From Cladobotryum mycophilum (taxonomy: Eukaryota > Ascomycota > Sordariomycetes > Hypocreales > Hypocreaceae), in contig JAVFKD010000015.1 of NCBI GenBank assembly GCA_036429605.1, positions 457,421 through 521,420 of the forward strand: 64,000 nucleotides of DNA. The letters are read 5' to 3'. Of the stretch, positions 27,701-40,315 are shown in pieces (the first letter of the stretch is position 1; each line of letters opens with the position of its first letter). The notes beneath the pieces were generated by a model. The model searched no databases and was not told the DNA's origin. It worked only from the letters and a program-made list of their open reading frames with translations. A program made the position numbers and the translations under genes.

Positions 27701-28808
27701 TGTTGGGAGGTATGATCATTGGAATATCCAACCGCCAACTAGCTAACTAAAAACACGAGCTACTGCAGTTTCACTTCGAGAAGTTCTTCGTAAATGAAAT
27801 AGTCAACTCACTCTTCATAACCGGTTCCATATTCTGAACAGCCTGTGGAGATATGACAAACAAAAGTTTATTGGCAAATGCCGCAGCGACTGCCGCAGCG
27901 TACGGCTGCCACTTCTTGTTCTTGTGAGAATCTGCGTAATCACAGATGCCCCGGATGACAAGACACGGAAAGTCGTCCATCAAGCCGGCGGCTTCCATCT
28001 CGAAGCAGATCACATTATCCTTCTCTCCAATCTCATCCCTCTTGAGGCCGTTCTTCATAACTGAGTTTCCGGAAGCAATATTCCCGTAATGGATTCTGGG
28101 ATTTTTGGTCTTTCGAGCATTGCGCTGAACCAAGTCTTTCGGGCCTGCCTCTTGGCTACATACATGACAAGTGCGTTTGTTAGAAGCATGAGTATAGCTT
28201 GCATCGAAGAGCGTGTCTTCTTTAGCTCCGGGATAAGTCCACACTTCATCACACTCGTCGTCCTCGTCCTCGTCTTCTTGAAATACCTCGTCGACAAGAG
28301 CTGAAATTTGTTTGCCGAGATTGCGTGTTGCCCTCAAAGACGTGATGGCTGTCCTCAGTAATACGGGAGGTTTATTGAGGGTTCCAAGGCGACGGAATTC
28401 ACCGACTTCCACCTTTCCCAGATCATATTGTATCACACCTCCTCCTTGTTCGGATGGTAAAGACACAGCGAGGTCGCCAAGTCGAATATCATTCTCTTCG
28501 CTCGGGACCCCGCCTCCAATACCAACCATGAGACCAAATCTCAGACTGGGAAAGGTGGATTGCATCGATTTGGCAGCGATAGCCGCACGATTGGTGCCAT
28601 ATTCCGGGAGACAAGCAATGACGACGCAGTGCTCTCCAATGCAGCCCAAAGTATAGTTGTTCTCGTCGTGCTTGGGCTGACTCTTCAGTTGAGCATGTTC
28701 TTCGTCAAGCATCGCGCGAGCTGCTGTCAGCTCGCACGGAACAGCGCAAATCCATCCGACCGTGTATTTTTCGGGAGGCAGGCTCGGGTTTTCCTTTTTC
28801 GCAAGCAT
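24683..28808 (-). CDS. PNP-NACHT-ankyrin STAND protein (NLR-like), C-terminus replaced by LTR
   Basis: Exons 27812-28808, 26737-27574 and 24683-26675 encode about 1275 aa. Introns of 237 bp (GTGAGT...TGTAG with ACTAAC) and 61 bp (GTAGGT...TTTCAG) fit the frame and recreate NGMFLLARIY at the second junction. Residues about 10-300 are a phosphorylase-superfamily (PNP/UDP) domain (VGIGGGVPS and NVICFEMEAAGL). The NACHT NTPase has Walker A CPGIPGAGKT near 415 and Walker B VFIIVDALDEC near 500. A winged-helix-like segment (ITCAKRPLNTLELRHAL) and about ten ankyrin repeats follow. In fungi such NLRs are implicated in nonself recognition and regulated cell death. The last eight codons and the stop lie within the solo LTR, so the natural C-terminus has been lost; further decayed repeats lie at 24038-24546. 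Confidence 0.88.
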
Positions 28809-29529
28809 TTTGCAACAATAATAAGACTTTACAAATGACTTGAGACTGGTTCGCTGGAAATACAATAGGGAAACATGATGTTCGAAGCAAAATGGCCAAA
28901 AAGATCAAATATCGCGAGAATATTTTCTCCTCTCCACACATCATGCCTTCCAGTGCGCGGAGAAGGCACATATTGCCTACATGTATGTGTTCTCTGTCAA
29001 TTGGCTCAATAGGTGCTATACTTGTCAATGCAGCAGGAGATTTATTGGATTGCCTTGTCCACTGATATGTCGAGGATCCTCTCCAATATACATATTGCAG
29101 GGCAAAGTCGGAGTGCAATGGATAGACGGCGAATGGAGGTTGCCGTTCGGTGAGTGCTGCGGGCGATATAGGATGTTTCCCTGCAAGAATTAATGCCTTC
29201 TCCAAAACTGTTGTTATTATTAGAAGCATTTGGGCTCACCTGCAGTTTCTGTCTGCCTGACAGCATAGCACCTCTTACCTCATTGCGAGGGGTTAGGCAG
29301 CCATCCTGCAGCAAGTGCAGTGCAAATGACATTACCATTATAGGAATAGAAGGATGGATCTAAATGGCTTGAGATTATTAAGTTTTGTGCTTGCTTACAG
29401 GAGATATTGGCTACAGCGTACCAACAAGAACCTCGTGATTACCTATTTACATCATCCTCAATCTAGATCAAATTCATTCCACTATATCGTATCCAAATAT
29501 CTATGATTGCAATCTAACCGCATTCCAAC
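28809..29529. other. Intergenic region between NLR-like and GT90 genes
   Basis: Promoter of the NLR-like gene and 3' flank of the GT90 gene. Short frames on both strands have no partner exon or recognisable motif. Confidence 0.5.
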
Positions 29530-32435
29530 TCATCCAACAGAAAAGCCCAAATGCTCTCTATTATCATCCACTATCCTCCCCCACTCCAGAAGCAGCCGAA
29601 ACATGTAAATCTGCATATCCTCCTTCCTCAACGCCTTGCGCGCCCATTCCCTCCCTTGCTCCGCCATCTTCCTCGCGCTCTCGCTCCCCTCATCCTTGTC
29701 GCTGCTAAGGAAATCCAGAACCGCCCAGAATCCCTTGCCGAGGCGGACGTCCACGGGTACGAAATGGTGCCAGGCACGTATTCGCTCTTCATACCAGGTG
29801 CGGAACAGAGCGGCTCGGTATGGCAGACTATGACTCTCCAAGAATGGCAGAAAGCGACCGCTGAACCCGGCTCCGTCCATGTCCATTAGATGTCGATATC
29901 GCCAATGCTCTTCGAATGGCACGCTAGCTGACAAGCGACTCCCTTTTTTGTCGTGATCCTTGCCAAGGGCAGCAGTGCCCCATAATTCATACGCATCCAA
30001 CTCCATCTCGCATTCCCTCCCGTCGCACTTGGACAATCGACCCCCAGTAAAGGAGACATTGACACTCACAGGTGTTTCGCTATCCAGTCGCGAACTAATA
30101 GCCCGCTCATATGCTTCATGTACAAACCGCGACCGTAAAAAGCCCACCCAGCGACCGTGAGCAGCGAATCCGTCCGAATTCGTCCCCCTCCAAAACATCC
30201 CGTTCATCTTTTCGTCCCAGTCTATCCCCGAATCATCATTATACGCGCTCTTATCGGCAAAGTTCCATGGCGACGGAATCAGAATGTCAGAAAACCCACC
30301 CACACGTGCCTGGCCGAAGATGGGGAAGAGTCCACGTGTGAGCAACATTCCTGGAGGGGACATGATGAAGCCATCAAGGTATGCGATATCGGGTTGATGG
30401 CAAAGATCATAGGCTTGCGACATGTCATCTACCAGAGGGCCACTGCTCGTTTGTAGTGAGTGTGGCCTCATGCATTCGGTGCAAGTAATGCTCCAATCCC
30501 ACCAGCGACTGTTGCGCGCCTTGGAGCTTGAAGGACAAGTTGGCGCTATGTAATCATAGAATATTTGTCTGCGCACAATATCCGTAAACGATGGGTCGAC
30601 CGCGCCACCCCGAATTTGCTCAGTGAATTGCTCTGGCCATGGAGATTTGGGCGGCCTGCTCTTGGTCCAGTCGGCCATGCCTTTATTACTCTCAGCTTTG
30701 GCTCTACTCTTCCGAGCTTTGTCTTTGATGTGTTTCATGTCCTCGTATGGAATCGCCATACGACATTCGTCGGCAAGATTGAAAGCCAGATCCATGTCTG
30801 GAAGCCATTTAGCAAATGGCTGAACCATTTTCTCAAAAGCATCCGCCATCCAGCGATGAGAGCCCGGGATATGTGGTGATGATTGTATAGTGCCGTTACG
30901 AATTCGCAGACCGCCCATCGCTGTGCTTTCATATGAGAGTATTTGAGAAGTCTTGGCGCGAAGGACGGCTGGCTCCTCACCCCAGAAGGGAAGCAAGTCC
31001 TCATGAATTTGAGTAAAGTCATCAATGATTGGAGACTTGTGTTGGACAGCAAAGTTGTACCACTTGTCAAAGCTTGGCGGGGGAGGGATTCCATATCGTC
31101 TTTTATACTCAGTAACAGCCTCAGTAAGGGTCTTACTCTTTGCGGCTTGAGTTTCCCATCTCCCAGTTTCCGCTCCAGAATCTGACACCAATTTCTCGAT
31201 GGCCACATCTAGAGAAAAGTCCGACGGTCCGCTTTTCGCAGAAGCCCAAAGCCAGCAGATGACGACGACGGAAACGACAGAAATATGAGTTATCATGATC
31301 CATCTAGACAATGAGGGATGTACAAATGACTTTGAAACATTCGGCAGTTGTGTCGTGAGATACCAAAGTGGTACTGTGCCGATAATCACCAAGACCGTAT
31401 GTTTTATTATTTCGCCAAAGAAGGATGGGGATAAATATGCAGTCGCGGCAAGCTGATCGATTTGCAGAACCACAAACACCACACTTGTGATGAGCAACGC
31501 AAAGGTAGAGGAATGGAGAACTGACAGCAATGTCATGGCACATATCAGGGCAAATGATGCCATAACACCATCAACGAAAAGATCTCTTAGATCGGCGTAA
31601 TGGAACCGGAACGCCATGATGAACTCTGAGTCGCTGAGCCATCCAGGGAAAGAGAGGAGCAAAACGCCACCAGCAGCGGCAAGTGAGAGTTTCCCCATGA
31701 ACTCGGACATGTCCACCTCGTCATCCACCGCATTGCGAATGAGATGGGCACAGTGGGTGATTATGACAGCGTCCACGCCAGACTTGAGCAATTGGATGTA
31801 TGGAATGAAAGCCTCCCATTGCCAACCAACAGGACAGACGGTTCCGGTCGCAATATGAGAACGATCCAAGGCTGAGAGGATTAGGGTTGGCCAGGCGAGG
31901 CTCAGAAAGGTGTAAATCAAGTGTGATTTGGATGGCCAGGAGAGCCGGGCAAGGCGAGGACTCTTGCCAAACTCATGTGGTTGCAAGTCGGGTGGTGAGA
32001 TGCCCAACGGCCCAATGGCCTCAAATACGAGAGTGAAGAAGGGTAGAAACGCCTGGAATTGTCAGCTGCGTCCACAGAAGCAGTCACACGCTAGCATCAA
32101 CTCACCTCAAGACCGCCACGGGAGCATTGCGAGGTGCGAGTAATGGCCCAGTATAGCCAAGTTCGCAACCCTATACAAGTCAACAGGAGGTAAAAGGATG
32201 TGTGCAAGCGATGCGCCCTATCCAAGAGAAACCACAACAGTCTGAGAGCGGAATTGTTATGCCTTAGCATACCAGATGTACGATGAACATTGGTATCCAC
32301 ATCATCCGAGAAGATGGCGAGAGAAGGACAGTTTTTAGGCTTCCATCGTGCAACACCAGTCAGAAAAATTCCGGTCAAAAATAGAGTGACGACAGTCAAG
32401 TGTACAGGGCGTTCTCGAATTTGAAAGGTCAGCAT
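29530..32435 (-). CDS. GT90 (CAP10/CAP59-like) membrane glycosyltransferase
   Basis: Two exons, 32106-32435 and 29530-32052, with a 53-bp intron (GTGAGT...TTCCAG), encode about 950 aa. The N-terminal about 350 residues carry several hydrophobic helices (VVTLFLTGIFLTGV, FAMICAM-like and SVVSVVVICWLWA stretches), as in fungal multi-span members. The C-terminal half is the lipopolysaccharide-modifying/CAP10 domain, with YLDGFIMSPPGMLL, MNGMFWRGTNSDG and a HLMDMDGAGFSGRFLPFLES region that fits the family's nucleotide-sugar site. Family members transfer xylose or related sugars to glycans in the secretory pathway; the acceptor here is unknown. I start at the ATG at 32435 (MLTFQIRERP), but an additional upstream exon spliced at TTCGAG is possible, so the N-terminus is provisional. 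Confidence 0.85.
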
Positions 32436-34239
32436 TGAGCATAAAGCAGAGTTGTGACATCGACATACCAAAGGCGGCGCTCGTGTGATATCTCGTGGAC
32501 AGTATACAGATTGATACCGTCAGTTCACTTTAGCAACGTCAGCATACCTCGAATCGATATCTAAGCGGGCGTTGGGGGTCTGTTTACGCCAAAGCCCATC
32601 CCTGACTAAGGGGAGCATCGCCTGGTTCCCCAAACATCCTCCATACGCGTTCGGTAAGCAACAGGGGGAAGGGGGTTCATGAACGGGTCGGTAGAGCAAA
32701 GCAAAGCAAAGGGAGAGTCATTTATCCCATCTGGGGTTATTTCCAAGAAAAGTCCAAGAAATTGAAGCTCATAGTATGAATAGTCTGGGTCTTGCGCGAC
32801 CAGGAGCTCGGACGTGAGACAAGAATTGAGAGATGTGTTTCTCCAGGCTGATTGAGAGTGACGTCTAGAGAACCTGAAACTGCGCCACATGATCATCCAA
32901 GACTGTGGCTGAACCAAGATTGGAAACACAAGCGTTGCAACACAAACGGAATGAATAACCATTTTAAATTAACGGAGTATACGCATCCCTACTGTCAAAG
33001 ATGATATGCATATATCTATTTCATAACGAGAGATTTTTGCTTAGTTTATTCATGCTTCTACGACCAAAACCTTTGGCAGAGATATCAAGTTGTGGCTGGT
33101 GCGTTGGGCTTCAATTGAACGGCATCACTGAGTTGCGATTGGAAGGCCTTGATTATATATGATTGGCCATAAAATTATGTCCATGGATTTAAACATATTG
33201 AGTAAATCAAGTACGGGAAAAGGGTGCATAGTTATGAGAGGTAGGTAGAAGACAAATTCGTCTATATGATGTTCTTGTTCATGTTATCTGTTCATTTATA
33301 CTATAACGAGGTGACAAAGGTCTACACTCATATATCTACGGTAGTGTTACTGAGGAATGAGCGCAAACTTTTGTCATATAAGGGTAGGTGGTGTTCACTG
33401 TTACTCTTGTTCCTCCATCCCCCCAAGCTTTGCATGGATCTTTGTTTGTCCTGGTAGCTTCACCCATCATTTGCCGGCGGTATGTTCAACCACTTCGCCC
33501 GCAGTCAACAACTCAGCCAAAACATTCCATGAGAATAAAAAATACACTGTGCCAGTCTTTGGAATCTTAAAACGGCTTTCGCACCGACATCGAAAAGATC
33601 TTCAATGGTTACCTGTTGAGCCGTGCGGCCGCCCACGATTTGGTGACTCGGTTCAGCCCAGCCCAACCCCGCGGGTAAGCTTGACATGGAGCTTGCTGAG
33701 CTTAATATCCATAAAGATGTCGATACGAGAGATTGATCCCGGTAATGCCACAGTCTCAATACAGTAATAGCAAGCCTTTGCTAATTTTAATGATTAGGAC
33801 CTAAGACTTAAAACACACGATAATATTCGAGCCATACAGGATTAGATCTATCAGTAGCTTCATCTCCAAATTTAGCATATCCCGTCCTTTCTGCGAGAAC
33901 CATCGCAGCCATCCACGAATGTCTCAGAGTAGCATCAGTCCTACTATGCGGCCGCTCACGCAAGCAAGACAAAAATCCCACGCATCGACCGACATGGATG
34001 TTTGTCAGCCAATGGGCGCCTCCAACAATTACCTCGCCTATAGTGTCTTGTCCTGATGCAGCAGGTAACATTGGAATACGACTCACTCTACAAAACAAAC
34101 AGTGAATCAAGGTTAGCATAACACACACATACAAGGAATGGTGTGATGCCGAGCGGGGTGATGAACTACCTGCATCACTCACCTCTCGGGCAGTGGAAGA
34201 TTGAACGTCAAAGAGTATCATCATCGTCGTTCATCAATC
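32436..34239. other. Intergenic region (divergent promoters)
   Basis: About 1.8 kb between the divergently transcribed GT90 and M6-protease genes. A 118-codon minus frame at 32606-32962 could hold an upstream GT90 exon but shows no motif. Nothing else supported. Confidence 0.45.
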
Positions 34240-36021
34240 ATGCAGCTTCCTCTTGCCACGGCGGCTTTGCTCGCTGGGCAGCTACTCGGCCAGCCAGCAG
34301 TAGCAACAGCCAGCAATGACCCTTTCCAGGCCATTGACCCACAACACTGGGTCAACCCAGACAACATGACCTGGGACGACTTCAAAGCACCACCCGGAAC
34401 AAAATGGAACGACCCTTCGCGAAAGGGCTCCAGCCGCAACTTCAACATTGCCCTCGTGGCGCTGGACTTTCCAGACAAGTCCTTTGTCGCAACTGGCAAG
34501 CCTCACTCGAACCTTTTTGGGAACCCACAGCCAAACGGAGCAAATGTTCCCAGAAAGGATGTACCGACTTTCTATCGCGACATGCTCAACAAGCCCGGCG
34601 AACTGAACAAGGGTCACACTCTTCACGAGTACTGGATGGAAGATTCTCAAGGGCGATATGGCGTCGAGCTTACTTCGTTTGGGCCTTACCAAATGCCTTG
34701 GTTATCATACGAGTACGGTATTGATGACTTTAACCCAGGCGCATGTCCCCCGGGCAAAAACTGCAGCCAAGACGTGCGACATGATGGACACGACCTGTGG
34801 CTCGCAGACGTAGGGAACAAGACGGCAAGTTCATTCGAGCTAGTCTTTTACCTTACTGCAGGCGAGGACGAGTCTTCCGTATGGCAGGAATTTGGTGAGA
34901 TGAAGTTCAACTCCAAGGAGGACATCCCAGATGCCTGGGGGCCACCAAAGGACGTCAATGCTTCCTTGCCGAATTATGGGCCGACCAGATACGTCGATTG
35001 GACTTCCTGGGCTGCAGGCGCGGCATCGTGGGCTAATGCAGGCGATGGATCGACGATCCAGTGCGAGAGTGATGGCATGGGTACCTTTGCCCATGAGCTG
35101 AGCCACTTGCTCTTCATTGGTGACAATTACAACAACCCATATGGCAATCCCTTACGACGCGCTTATACTGGGCCATGGAGCATGATGTCCCGCGGGACGT
35201 TCAACGGACCTGGTGGCCCTCATAGCCGTTACCACGTCCCAGCATTGAATGGCGGATCAATGGGTTCCTTGCACACCGTACGTGACAAGTTGCAGCTCGG
35301 TCTCATCTCCAACGACAGCATAATCAAGATCTCTCGTGATGCTCTCGCAGCTTCTGGCCCCCTCGTCACACGCATTACTGCCCGATCAGTAGTATCCAAG
35401 CAGATGGGTCTCCGTATCGAAATGGACGCTGATCGTTCCCCCAAATGCGACATTGCCAAAGATGTCTTCTGCGATGGCGGCGGCTGGGAGGCCTACGACG
35501 TCGAAGTCATAGATCGCATGGGCGCCGATTCGTTCCAGCCCGACTCGGGCGTCATGATCAGCAAGACCATCAAGGACGGCTGGACCGACCCTTTCCAGTG
35601 GACCATTGATGCGAACCCAGAGGACATTAAACTCGTGGATTTCGTCCGGCCAAATGGAACTGCGGCGATGATTACGCTGGGGGACTACAGACAATTGGCG
35701 GATGCGCTGTTCCATGCCGGGACCAGATCTGGGAGCCAGTACGAACATGTCGATGAGCCGAATGGCTTGCACTTTTACATTATCAATCTGCAGCGAGACA
35801 AGAGCGGCGTGCTTTCGTACGATGTCGGAGTGCGATCTCTCAATAGCACCAACAAGAGCGAATACGGCGTCAAGCTGTCCTCTGGCCGAAGCAGCCACGA
35901 CAAGCCAACAGAAAAGGGCGCCGTCTGCACCTTCGACCTCACCAACAACGGAACCTACGCCAGCGGGGAACACACTCACAAGACCTGGCCACATATCTGG
36001 GCTCCGACATTTTCAGGCTAG
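34240..36021 (+). CDS. Secreted M6-like metalloprotease
   Basis: 593 aa from the ATG of MQLPLATAALLAGQLL, a clear signal peptide with cleavage likely near residue 20-25; the longer frame to 34201 would mask it. The zinc-binding HExxH sits in GTFAHELSHLLFIGDNYNN (about residue 285), and the flanking YGNPLRRAYTGPWSMMSRG fits M6-type (immune inhibitor A-like) peptidases. Several N-x-S/T sites agree with secretion. It probably degrades extracellular protein. After the stop, another frame remains open to a TGA at 36222-36224 with well-formed beta-strand-like sequence (DIFRLEVTVQGSGW). The frame change maps to a G4 run at 35965-35968, so the annotated C-terminus is probably premature by about 70 residues, through either assembly error or mutation. 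Confidence 0.85.
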   Translation: MQLPLATAALLAGQLLGQPAVATASNDPFQAIDPQHWVNPDNMTWDDFKAPPGTKWNDPSRKGSSRNFNIALVALDFPDKSFVATGKPHSNLFGNPQPNGANVPRKDVPTFYRDMLNKPGELNKGHTLHEYWMEDSQGRYGVELTSFGPYQMPWLSYEYGIDDFNPGACPPGKNCSQDVRHDGHDLWLADVGNKTASSFELVFYLTAGEDESSVWQEFGEMKFNSKEDIPDAWGPPKDVNASLPNYGPTRYVDWTSWAAGAASWANAGDGSTIQCESDGMGTFAHELSHLLFIGDNYNNPYGNPLRRAYTGPWSMMSRGTFNGPGGPHSRYHVPALNGGSMGSLHTVRDKLQLGLISNDSIIKISRDALAASGPLVTRITARSVVSKQMGLRIEMDADRSPKCDIAKDVFCDGGGWEAYDVEVIDRMGADSFQPDSGVMISKTIKDGWTDPFQWTIDANPEDIKLVDFVRPNGTAAMITLGDYRQLADALFHAGTRSGSQYEHVDEPNGLHFYIINLQRDKSGVLSYDVGVRSLNSTNKSEYGVKLSSGRSSHDKPTEKGAVCTFDLTNNGTYASGEHTHKTWPHIWAPTFSG

Positions 36022-37206
36022 AGGTCACAGTCCAAGGTTCGGGCTGGCGAGTCGAAGTGCCAAATGCTCTCGCGACAGCGCCATTTGGCAGGTCCGTTTG
36101 CGTAGACGTCGCGGTGGGAGCAAAGGCGGACGCAGACAAGGTTGGAGTGGTTACGCTCAAGGTTCGGTCGGAGAGCGATGGGCGAGTGACGGCGACGGCG
36201 GAGTGCAAGGTTCAAAAGGCGTGAATGGTCCATGGATGAGATTAATGAGTAATGATGTGAAATGTGGCGAGACATGAAGAAATGCTAGGGATAAAAATGC
36301 AAAATACAAATGTTGATTCTTGAATGAGGTTATGAATGATGGTGTCGTGTGTGTATTGGTGGTGAGGAGCCAATATGGCTACGTTTCAGACCCATGGCAT
36401 GTGAGGGATAAACGCTGCTAGTTGGTCTAGTTGATGATGCCAAGAATGGGGAACTTGGAGGCGCATGTTTGTTTTTTTAACCTCAGCATAAACAGCAATA
36501 CGAAAGGGCGCAGGCCTTTGGTAGGATGGCATCTCCAACTCTGTGGGTCGTGATGTTACGTCTAAATCCTCCTACCTGGGGGAACCAACACGTTACCATC
36601 CAACAACCATAAAACCAAGAACTGGGGTAAAGAATATCACCTTGGCTTCTCCGCGGAATCCGATCCACGATAGCCGGTGATCTTGTAAATTTAAAGTGAC
36701 ACCCACGTCAAACATCCTTATCCTTAATTCGCCCCTACCTAGTCCCGTCAACATGCAACCGAATCTGGCCACCATTTTCTTCATCCCCCCCCGGTTCTGT
36801 GTTCAGCGCCACGAGACGAGGGCAACAAATCATTGGACGCATTGACACTGATGAGACAGATTCCCCCAACCGAAGCCAATCAGACACAGCAAAATCGACG
36901 ATGGTGGGATGGATATCGGGGGTTGACTCCGGTTCTAGACCCCGTGCCCCCAAAGTCGCGATGGATATCATCATACCAGGGGCGGCTCGTGCATTTTAAT
37001 TTTTAAAGACTACCGAATCTGCATGCGTTGGACAAGCACGTTGTGGATATTAATAACTCGTACAAGGGCATCGTCATATCGTGGTGGTCGTGACACGAAG
37101 CGAGCAAAGTAAATCAAATGGGTACGGTAGCCGGTCGGATGGATGCATGCTGCATGGATGCCTGTTAACCGATGAAAGTCAGCTCTCACAGACCAATCCC
37201 TCTCTG

Positions 37207-37260
37207 GCAGGAGAGAAAGAGAGAGAGAGAAAGAGAGAGAGAGAAAGAGAGAGAGAGGGG
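37207..37260. repeat. (GA)n microsatellite with AAAG interruptions
   Basis: About 50 bp of GAGAGA broken at roughly 14-bp spacing by GAAAGA, giving a higher-order pattern. Non-coding. Confidence 0.85.
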
Positions 37261-38254
37261 GGAATGATGCATGAAATCCTTTGGGAGGAAAAGGGTTCGA
37301 TTCAGGCTGTACATACATACCTACCTAGAGGTATTAGTATGTGTGTCTACTCCAGCGCTGTAATGTGATAGTCTTGATGGTGTGCTTTGGGGCTTTCATG
37401 TTGCTTACACGTGCAGAAAATAGCCCCCAGAGTCGAGTCGGCTAAGCTTTTTCGCCAAGCATTTGTGGCGTTGATACCCCTTTTTCTAGTTGCTTGTTCT
37501 GTCTGTCTGTCGATAACAATATTGTGTGCAAGTTATTTTTATTTTATTTCTTTTTTTGCCTGTTATACTCTTTATCTCTTGTTATACCCAAATGGCAGTA
37601 TCCGAAGAGTGAAACAAAAAAACACACCTCACTCCACCACTGGCTTCTGCTCCCCCCTTCTTCCAAGTTCCAACTTCTCTGTTGGACAAGCTGGCCAAAA
37701 CCACCCAAAGTGGACGGACCCGAGCCTGAGGGAGACAGAAAAAGGGGAAACGAAGAAGGACGGGCGGTACCACACAACTCTCATGTGTGTTGCAACACAT
37801 CCATCCATTGGGCCATTGTGACTGGTTAAACTCCGCATGTAAGATTTTTTCGTATTACAAGCGAGAGAGAAGAGGGGAGAAAGGGCAGTGTGTGAGAAGA
37901 GAGAGAGAGGCTGTAACCACCCCCAACACGCGAGAAACAACAAAAGGTCCTACGACTTACACTGCCTTTGAACTCGGGTCTAGCCCATTTCAAGGCAAGC
38001 TCACGATCCCCTCTTCCACGAGTCCAAGTAAGTATGTACCTACATCCATGCATATACATATACATACAAGGAAGTACCTACATACACAAAAACACAAATA
38101 CGAGTACAATGAATCATTCACTATGCGCTCGCTTGAATTTATCCGGTCTTCTCTTTATTGCATTACCATGGTCAATTTGCCCATCCTTTCGTATCGCCCA
38201 TACTCTGTTCCCCTTGTTGATGGAACCAACCAGTTCCCAAGTTACATCTCCCAC

Positions 38255-38274
38255 GCACACACACACACACACAC
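38255..38274. repeat. (CA)n microsatellite
   Basis: About ten CA units following CCCACG in the region upstream of the 38.8-kb gene. Non-coding. Confidence 0.85.
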
Positions 38275-38834
38275 CTCTTCCAACGCTCCGTCGCTCACCC
38301 AACTCAACTCCACTCACTCAGCCTTCCAAGAAATCAGAGGTACATGTCTACCTGGACTTGCACTAAACACTCGCCCGCCGCCAAAAAGTTTAGCGGGCCA
38401 ACCCAACTAAAAGTTTACCCACAGGCGCTAAACCCAACTATCTCGCGGAACCTTGAAAATTGCGCCTGATAACAATGAAGCCTTGCCTGTAATAGGGCGC
38501 TGCCGCAATTGGACCCCCCAAGAGACCCCCCACAGACAACTAGAACTTGAGCGCGACCTTGGCCCGGCTCCATCCAATCCATCCATCTAATCATTGATCT
38601 CACCTTTTCGAATCCACTGCCGTCACTTTTTTATTTTTTTGCCAACACCCTTTCATTCATCGCCTTGTGCGTCGAAATCCTCCCGCCCCCTGGACCTCTT
38701 TTGATCAACCCATCTCCTCCTCACCTTCTCTTCACTCTCTCCCCCTCCCTCCCCACCTCCATTTTTGTTCACCTCTATTATTCTTTTTTCCCTTGTCTTT
38801 CTCTTTCTCTCTGGGACGCGGTGGGTTTTCAATC

Positions 38835-40315
38835 ATGCTAGTCGCCTACGCCCAGAGGCACGCCGTCCTTGGCGCAACCGCCTTCTTCCTCCTGCTCCTC
38901 GTCTACGTCTGGGCCTTTCACCTGCTGCCCGGCCTGGGCGAGGGCGCCATCCCAAGAATATCGACAATCATACACGGTGACGATGACAGCTGTCCGAACG
39001 GGACGAGGCGACATGGCAATTCTTCGACGTGCGCCCCTATCATGGTCGTCAATGGCAAGGAGTGGAAAGCACCCGCCGATGTGAAGAAGATTATGGGTCT
39101 GGTGTTTTTCGGTCGTCGCAGCACCGTCTCCATTCTGGATTGCTATCTCAAGGTGAATTACGATTGGGGAAACATTCTTGCGCAAGAAGAAGAAAAAAGG
39201 GGTACGGGGCATGCTAACCAAAGGGTTAGCGCAACTTGGTCAAGAATGGAGGTGTCCTCGATGGTGTCATCTTTCTCGAACGAACCGGCGATGAGGCCGA
39301 CTTGCGCTTCCTCGAGAAGTTACTAGCTAGCGAGCCCGCCTACGAGAAGTGGAAAATCGACATGGATGGAAACGGATATGCCTCTTCCTACGACCTGATC
39401 CAAGACGATGTCATGTACATCAAGATGGACGACGATATTGTAAGGAGACCATTCTCGCAACTCTACAATCGCCATTTACTCACACTTCATGTTCTAGGTC
39501 TACATCGAAGATACCGTCATCCCCTCTGTTGTCAGCACCAAAGCATCCCACCCTGAATACTACGTCGTTTCCGCCAACGTTGTCAACCAGCCCCTGATCA
39601 GCTGGATCCACTGGAATCTCGGTGCCGTCAAGCCCTACCTCCCCGAACTCAACAAGGCCTACCCAGCTCCCAAGCCCGGCAGCAAGCTCGACTGGCGCCC
39701 GTCCCTTTTGCCCTCCTGGCAAGGCAAGGACAATTTCGAGGTCAAGGATTGGAGCCCTCCAGACCACCAGAGACACCGCTGGTTGCCAGTCAAGGGCAAG
39801 GCCGATCACGTTCTCGACAATACGCCCATTATGGAGACTGAATACGATCCCTTTGGCCCAGGATGGAAAAAGTGGCAAGTCGCAGCGCAGGAGCACTTGA
39901 GTCTGTTTGAGAATATCGAGAGCGGCGAACTCGACCGGTATCGCTTCCGCACATGGGATTTCCAGCTGAAGCGCATGGGTATCCAATTCATCTGCATGCT
40001 GGGCAAGGACATTAACCTTGCCAAGCCCATTGCAGGCGATGATGAGCACCACTTTGCCGTTACTATGCCCGAAAGGACAGGAAGACGTAAGTCGACAATC
40101 TGTATACCAGAAAATTTGAACTTGGCTAACGTGTTTTTTTTTCAGATGCCGTTGCTGACGGTGCGGGCGTCGTCTCTCACTACTCCTTCGGCCCCCAAAG
40201 CGGGCACGAGAAGATCGAACAAACCGACATCCTCGACCGCTACCGCTCGTACGCGGAAGAATTCATCTGCGAAGGCCCCATGCTCTGGGACGCCATCATG
40301 GACAAGCACTCATGA
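38835..40315 (+). CDS. Type II membrane glycosyltransferase-like protein
   Basis: Four exons, 38835-39152, 39230-39439, 39498-40086 and 40146-40315, give about 428 aa. Introns of 77, 58 and 59 bp have GT...AG ends and branch-like CTAAC (or CTCAC) motifs. An N-terminal signal anchor (about residues 12-32, LGATAFFLLLLVYVWAFHLL) puts the rest in the Golgi or ER lumen. The acidic MDDDIVYIED at the exon 2/3 junction resembles the metal and nucleotide-sugar binding DxD of GT-A enzymes, and the following TVIPSVVSTKASHPEYYVVS fits a fungal family of putative glycosyltransferases. Conserved-looking Trp/His motifs (LISWIHWNLGAV) follow. Sugar and acceptor cannot be named. The gene stands alone, with its promoter in C/T-rich sequence. 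Confidence 0.82.

Larger units (their letters stand above)
36225..38834. other. 2.6-kb interval with microsatellites
   Basis: No gene supported. A GA-rich microsatellite lies at 37207-37260 and a (CA)n tract at 38255-38274. The right end is C/T-rich and is probably the promoter and leader of the glycosyltransferase-like gene. Confidence 0.5.

Noticed and set aside
32606..32962. 118-codon minus frame upstream of the GT90 gene
   Set aside because: No motif and no splice pair connecting it convincingly with the GT90 exon.
35386..35994. 202-codon minus frame opposite the M6 protease
   Set aside because: Overlaps a strongly supported coding region in antisense and shows no domain.
37275..37300. 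GGTTCGATTC word resembling a tRNA B box
   Set aside because: No matching A box or acceptor stem at tRNA distance; it lies beside a GA microsatellite.
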